DNA from: JAVBLF01 sp031553675
GTDB lineage: Bacteria > Bacillota > Clostridia > Christensenellales > CALWSW01
DNA: 15,784 nucleotides
Assembly (NCBI GenBank): GCA_031553675.1
Contig: JAVBLF010000056.1
Coordinates: 1 to 15,784, forward strand
Direction: 5' to 3'
The notes under the pieces: model-generated
Databases searched by the model: none
Seen by the model: only the letters and a program-made list of their open reading frames with translations
What the model was told of the DNA's origin: nothing
Shown: positions 12,062-15,784 of the stretch, one piece after another
Numbering within the stretch: position 1 is the first letter of the stretch
Layout of the letters: each line of letters begins with the position of its first letter
Translations under genes and position numbers: made by a program

Positions 12062-13423
12062 TCATGATTGCGTTCGAGCAATGTTTCGCAGGGCGAGGTA
12101 GACGCTGCGCTCATCCATATAGGAAGCGTATTGCAGTGTGCAGTTGCCGTATTTCGCCAGAGTTCGTTGCGCGAAGGACAATCCGGTGCCACGTGTCGTC
12201 CTGGCAGAAGTCCGTTCGACATGGCTTTCTAGCGCGTTCGTCACGATGATGAGCTTGTCGCCTCCATGCTGGGGCTCGATGGAGCAGTGAATCCATTTGC
12301 CTTGGGACTTCGCCGCGGCCGCGATGGCGTCATCGAGCAGGCAACCCAGCGAACGGCACAGGTCGATGTTTTCGATGTACATGTCCTGCACGTCGCAGTG
12401 GATCGTCACGAGAAGGGCGACAGATAAGTCCTTGGCTTCGTCGATTTTGTTGGCGAGCAGCGAGATGAGAGCGGGGTTGTCGTTCATGTAGCGGTTCAGT
12501 TCGAGGGGAATGCTGGCTTGCTGCGTCGTGCGGAGCAGCGATTCCTGATAGGCCTTGAGACGGTCGATGTCGCCGAGCGCGATCAAGCCGCTGAAGGCCT
12601 GCAACATGTTGTTGAGGTCGTGACGGATGCCGTTGTACTCGATGACCGCGTTCGAAAGCGTCCGAATGTAAGCATCCCGGTTGTCAAGCTCGACTTGGGT
12701 GACTTTTTGGGTGTCAGCGAGCGCCAGATTGCAAACGAAAAGCGCGAGCATGGTTGTGATCAACAGGTAGATGTGGGAGTTGCCCGGGAAGAAATTTGGC
12801 GTAACGACCACGAAGAAGTAAACCGCCGTGGCGATGAGAAGGCCGTTGCGGATTTCGCGGCGCAGGGGCGTCGTGAAGATGCCGTCAGAGAGGCGAATGA
12901 TATAGCGATGACGGTGGATCAACGCTTTGGTCAGCAGGTAGAACACAACATTGACCACCGAACAGACGACGAGGGATTGCGCGTCGAGCAAATAGTTGTA
13001 GGCGCCGGGGGATTGCGCGAAGTAGAAGTTTCCGATGTAGCGATCGAGCAATTTGATGGCCAGAATGTAGGCGTACATCGGGGTAATGATGCGCACCGAC
13101 CGATAGGGCGACATGCCGAGAACCTGGTAACCCAGCCAGTAAAACATCGCGGCAAAGATGGGGTTGGGAACCGTGACGAGTTGGTAAATGATCGGCGAAA
13201 ACGAAACCATCCCCCCGACCAGATAAATGCCGTAGATCCAAAAATTGTTCAATACAACGCCGGTAATGAAGACGAAGATCGCTTTTTTGCGCGCACTCAC
13301 CTCGACGCCGAAAATGGTCAACATCAAGTCCGTGATCAGCCAATATAAAACGAAGGCTTTTGTGCACGCGACCAAAAACAAGATGATCTGCATCTGCGTC
13401 GAAAATGCGAATGAATCTAGCAA
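12062..13423 (-). CDS. AgrC-like sensor histidine kinase (orphan, altered N box)
   Basis: Membrane sensor kinase of the AgrC/quorum-sensing type, 453 residues. The N-terminal half (about 10-235) has six or seven hydrophobic segments. A dimerisation/phosphoacceptor region follows, with GIRHDLNNMLQAFSGLIALG; His268 is the likely phosphorylation site. The ATPase domain has N box SLGCLLDDAIAAA (358-370), G1-like IIVTNALES and G2 RGTGLSFAQRTL (411-422). AgrC relatives usually have LLDNAIEA at the N box; here the Asn that coordinates Mg-ATP is Asp365 and the Glu is Ala368. The linker between the G boxes is also short. The start is TTG, with AGAGGAGG 8 nt upstream. No response regulator or peptide gene adjoins it in the window. 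It may be weak, inactive or phosphatase-only. Confidence 0.85.
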   Translation of the reverse strand: MLDSFAFSTQMQIILFLVACTKAFVLYWLITDLMLTIFGVEVSARKKAIFVFITGVVLNNFWIYGIYLVGGMVSFSPIIYQLVTVPNPIFAAMFYWLGYQVLGMSPYRSVRIITPMYAYILAIKLLDRYIGNFYFAQSPGAYNYLLDAQSLVVCSVVNVVFYLLTKALIHRHRYIIRLSDGIFTTPLRREIRNGLLIATAVYFFVVVTPNFFPGNSHIYLLITTMLALFVCNLALADTQKVTQVELDNRDAYIRTLSNAVIEYNGIRHDLNNMLQAFSGLIALGDIDRLKAYQESLLRTTQQASIPLELNRYMNDNPALISLLANKIDEAKDLSVALLVTIHCDVQDMYIENIDLCRSLGCLLDDAIAAAAKSQGKWIHCSIEPQHGGDKLIIVTNALESHVERTSARTTRGTGLSFAQRTLAKYGNCTLQYASYMDERSVYLALRNIARTQS

Positions 13424-13478
13424 AGACGCTGCCTCCTCTGCGGTGCAGGCTGCTTACCGCTTTTGCAGTCAGCTTGCC

Positions 13479-13507
13479 ATTCTACAATCACAATATCACA
13501 TTTCCAA
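13479..13507 (-). promoter_or_regulatory. Promoter of the sensor kinase gene
   Basis: TTGGAA and TAGAAT on the minus strand with 17-nt spacing, about 50 nt before the TTG start codon. Confidence 0.6.
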
Positions 13508-13537
13508 AGCGAGATCCATGCATTCGTCCACGAAATG

Positions 13538-13562
13538 CACACACACAGATTACATACACACA
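13538..13562. repeat. CA-rich dinucleotide tract upstream of the kinase promoter
   Basis: CACACACACA (13538-13547) followed by ACATACACACA (13552-13562). A short imperfect CA/TG tract, about 30 nt upstream of the kinase -35 box. Confidence 0.7.
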
Positions 13563-13564
13563 AT

Positions 13565-13588
13565 AAAAGTGACCCGTAGGCCACTTTA
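13565..13588 (-). terminator. Terminator of the secreted Ig-like protein gene
   Basis: On the minus strand AAAGTGGCC pairs with GGTCACTTT (one G-T wobble) and is followed by TTATT, about 30 nt past the stop codon. Confidence 0.75.
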
Positions 13589-13618
13589 TCGTATAAACCG
13601 GTTACATAAGCAATGCAT

Positions 13619-14536
13619 TTATTTGCTGCGGTTGGCATTCAGCGATGGCGAACGCTCGGCGTCGAGGTCGAGGTCTTCAGGCGTCAAGAGTCGTGTGCGC
13701 TCGCCCGGCTTCGTGATGAAGATGCCACTGCGCGTCGTATCGCGATCTTCGGGCAAAGTATCCAGACTGGGGCTCTGAATCTGGGACGGGTGCTTTTTCG
13801 ATTGTCCCGGCGGCAGCTTTTTTTGAGGCGTGCTTGGGGCTGCTGCTGGGGGTGGCGTTTCTGTGGGAGGATTCACGACCGGAGGCTTTTCGTCCGACAG
13901 CGGTGGGGCGTCGCTCGGCGGGACGGGCGCAGGGCTTGTGCCCCCGCTTTCCGGAATGGTCAGGTTGACGTAAAAGTTCTCGACATCCTGCCCTTTGCGC
14001 GTGTCGCGCGCGATGATGCCAAAACGCCTCGTCCCTGGCGTTTCAAAGTCGGGCGTCTCCTTCCAACGAAACTCGTAGAGCTCGGGGTGGTAGGTGCTTT
14101 GTCCCAGGTCGATGAAGTCTGCGGCCGAGGGTTGACTTCCGGGCGCGACGGGCTTCGAAATGGCGCGCCAACCCGGCGGATTGATCGTCATGCGGAAATC
14201 TTTGGTCGTGGTGTTGAGCTCGCTGTCGGTCACGGTGAGCGTGACGGTATAGGAGCCGCTCTCGCTGGCGACGGTCTGTCCGTCCAGTGTCGTCGTTGGT
14301 ACAGCGCTGGCCACGAGTTGGATCGAGGACGAGATGTCCTTGCCGTTCGCGTCGGTCGCGCGCGCTCCTTTGAGGACGTTGAGTGGCTGATACAAAAAGG
14401 TCGGATTCCGGGTGTTGTTAAAAGTCAGCGTCGGCGCTTCGGCGGCTCTTGCCGACAGTGCGCCGCCCTGCGCCAGGAGGAATCCGCACAGGGCAATCGC
14501 GACCGCTCGTGCCTTGTATGTTTGATTGGGCTTCAT
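13619..14536 (-). CDS. Secreted Ig-like, proline-rich protein of unknown function
   Basis: A 305-residue exported protein. The N-terminus is a signal peptide: basic start MKPNQTYKARA, hydrophobic core about 11-25, likely cleavage after ARA or AEA (about 31-34). Residues 35-119 look like a bacterial Ig-like or DUF5011-type beta domain, with DANGKDISS, then GSYTVTLTVTDSELNTTTKD. A second beta-rich domain (about 122-194) follows, then a Pro/Ser-rich linker (about 195-265) and a charged tail ending NANRSK. No sortase motif or membrane anchor is seen at the C-terminus. The ATG at 14536 is preferred over an upstream in-frame start at 14680, because AAGGAG lies 8 nt before it and the signal peptide begins there. 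It is separate from ruvB, with terminators on both sides. Confidence 0.8.
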   Translation of the reverse strand: MKPNQTYKARAVAIALCGFLLAQGGALSARAAEAPTLTFNNTRNPTFLYQPLNVLKGARATDANGKDISSSIQLVASAVPTTTLDGQTVASESGSYTVTLTVTDSELNTTTKDFRMTINPPGWRAISKPVAPGSQPSAADFIDLGQSTYHPELYEFRWKETPDFETPGTRRFGIIARDTRKGQDVENFYVNLTIPESGGTSPAPVPPSDAPPLSDEKPPVVNPPTETPPPAAAPSTPQKKLPPGQSKKHPSQIQSPSLDTLPEDRDTTRSGIFITKPGERTRLLTPEDLDLDAERSPSLNANRSK

Positions 14537-14603
14537 GCAATTGTCTCCTTCCACAATGGTTCTCGATCGTATCTTGCACAAGGCGCCAGCAAAAATAAGC
14601 GCC

Positions 14604-14636
14604 AAAAAAGCGCAACACCGACAGAAGGTGTTGCGC
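14604..14636 (-). terminator. Terminator of ruvB
   Basis: On the minus strand GCGCAACACC and GGTGTTGCGC form a perfect 10-bp stem with a 7-nt loop, followed by TTTTTT, about 40 nt past the ruvB stop codon. Confidence 0.9.
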
Positions 14637-14676
14637 GTTCCAATTTTTCTTTGCTTTCGCCGTTTTCTCGCTTTTG

Positions 14677-15708
14677 TCATTCCCCGTCGAAGAGCGCGAC
14701 CTGCCCATTTGCCGGAGGTGGCGTCTTACCGAGGTGCTCGTAGGCGCGCGGCATGACGACGCGGCCCCGCGGCGTGCGGGACAGGAAACCCAGTTGCAGC
14801 AAATACGGCTCATACACGTCTTCGATCGTCGACGCTTCCTCGCCGGTCGACGCGGCGATGGTATCCAAACCGACTGGCCCCCCGCCAAATTTTTCGATCA
14901 TCGTCGTCAAAACGTTGCGATCGGTCTGGTCGAGCCCTAAAGGATCGACGCCCATCATATCGAGCCCTTTTTCGGCGATCGGTCCATCGATCACGCCGTC
15001 GGCCCTGACTTCGGCGTAGTCGCGTACACGGCGGAGCAGGCGGTTTGCGATGCGTGGCGTACCGCGCGAACGGGCGGCGATGGCCGCCGCGCCTTCGGGG
15101 ACGATCTGCGCACCCAAGATTCGCGCCGAGCGCGTGACGATCAACACGAGATCCGCGATCGAATACGGCTCCAAACGGCTGATGATGCCAAAGCGGTCCC
15201 GCAGAGGCGAGGTCAGCATGCCCGCCCGCGTCGTCGCGCCGACGAGCGTGAAGCGCGGCAGATCGAGCCGTATCGACCGAGCGCCCGCCCCTTTTCCCAA
15301 AATGATGTCGATCGCGAAATCCTCCATCGCCGGGTAGAGCACCTCTTCGACGGCGGCGTTCAAGCGGTGAATTTCATCGATAAACAAGACGTCCCCCGCT
15401 TCGAGGTTCGTCAGAATCGTCGCCAAATCACCGCCATGCGTGATGGCGGGCCCGCTCGTGATGCGGATGTTGACGCCCATTTCGTTCGCGATCACGCCCG
15501 CGAAGGTCGTTTTGCCCAGCCCTGGCGGCCCATACAAAAGCGCATGATCGAGCGGCTCTTTGCGCTGCTTGGCCGCTTCGATGTAGAGCGCCAGCATCGC
15601 CTTGACTTCGCCCTGCCCGATGTACTCCGACAGCGTGCGCGGCCGCAGGCTATACTCGACGTCGACGTCTTCGCTCTGAAAGCCCGACGTTAGGATCCGA
15701 TCTTCCAT
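14677..15708 (-). CDS. ruvB: RuvB, Holliday junction branch migration helicase
   Basis: Hexameric AAA+ motor that, with RuvA, drives branch migration of Holliday junctions in recombinational repair. From the ATG at 15708 it has 343 residues, the usual length. It shows YIGQGEVK (29-36), Walker A GPPGLGKTT (60-68), Walker B LFIDEIH (108-114), sensor 1 VGATTR (156-161), the arginine finger in LRDRFG (Arg170), sensor 2 SRGTPRIANRLLRRVRD (214-230), and the C-terminal winged helix with RTPRGRVVMP. The start MEDRILTSG is preferred over a GTG at 15756, since RuvB homology begins there, though its ribosome binding site (AGGG) is weak. Upstream sequence is too short to show ruvA. No SOS box is visible in the 76 nt available. 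Confidence 0.96.
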   Translation of the reverse strand: MEDRILTSGFQSEDVDVEYSLRPRTLSEYIGQGEVKAMLALYIEAAKQRKEPLDHALLYGPPGLGKTTFAGVIANEMGVNIRITSGPAITHGGDLATILTNLEAGDVLFIDEIHRLNAAVEEVLYPAMEDFAIDIILGKGAGARSIRLDLPRFTLVGATTRAGMLTSPLRDRFGIISRLEPYSIADLVLIVTRSARILGAQIVPEGAAAIAARSRGTPRIANRLLRRVRDYAEVRADGVIDGPIAEKGLDMMGVDPLGLDQTDRNVLTTMIEKFGGGPVGLDTIAASTGEEASTIEDVYEPYLLQLGFLSRTPRGRVVMPRAYEHLGKTPPPANGQVALFDGE

Positions 15709-15784
15709 ATGTGATACCCTGGGGGACCTGAGAGGATACCCCGACTTAAGGGTCACGTTTCGCGCGTAGCGCTCAACCCCGGTG

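Noticed and set aside
12518..13348. Plus-strand frame opposite the sensor kinase
   Set aside because: Antisense shadow of a gene with clear kinase motifs and a strong ribosome binding site.
13613..14743. Plus-strand frame opposite the secreted protein
   Set aside because: Crosses the ruvB terminator and shows no domain or start signal.
1..15784. CRISPR arrays, tRNA or rRNA genes, intact transposases
   Set aside because: I looked for regular spaced repeats, cloverleaf-type sequences and transposase motifs and found none that can be supported.

Overview
The window looks like a chromosomal segment of a G+C-rich member of the Clostridia (Bacillota). The evidence is Gram-positive style AGGAGG ribosome binding sites, sigma-A type promoters, TTG and GTG starts next to strong Shine-Dalgarno sequences, an EcfA1-EcfA2-EcfT vitamin transporter module, a PotABCD operon led by an XRE-cupin regulator, an AgrC-like sensor kinase, a YmaF-family protein and a PdaA-type spore-cortex deacetylase. 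No species can be named from the sequence. Most of the window is housekeeping or transport genes. The less ordinary material sits in the gaps and in a few poorly known small proteins.

Layout. Positions 1-1975 (minus strand) hold ecfA1, ecfA2 and the start of ecfT, with an unusual set of three hairpins in the ecfA1-ecfA2 gap. Positions 2050-2720 are an A+T-richer patch with a frameshifted gene resembling PBECR-type nucleases. Its 3' end overlaps a good promoter, followed by a short structured transcript of about 120 nt that ends in a terminator: a candidate small RNA. Class II fructose-bisphosphate aldolase (fba, minus strand, 2770-3705) has its own promoter and a leader with three small palindromes. 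Positions 3955-8641 form the polyamine uptake operon: regulator, potA, potB, potC, potD, with a clear promoter, operator-like repeats and a terminator.

Positions 8642-8983 are non-coding and carry two long inverted repeats, one resembling a decayed REP-like or IS-derived element. Next on the minus strand come a PdaA-like deacetylase, a DUF6530-family protein with its own promoter and an operator-like palindrome, and an unnamed protein with an HTH-like N-terminus and a very acidic C-terminal half. A His/Cys-rich YmaF-family gene (plus strand) converges on an orphan AgrC-like sensor kinase through one shared bidirectional terminator. The window ends with a secreted Ig-like, proline-rich protein and ruvB, both on the minus strand.

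How the genes work together. The ecf genes encode the shared energy-coupling module of vitamin transporters, whose substrate-binding S components are not in this window. The pot genes make a complete spermidine/putrescine ABC importer, probably autoregulated by the first gene. The remaining genes look like independent single-gene units, each with its own promoter or terminator. The best candidate for something undescribed is the small RNA-like transcript at about 2601-2718, followed by the ecfA1-ecfA2 hairpin array and the matched sequence element overlapping the -35 boxes of both fba and the pot operon.
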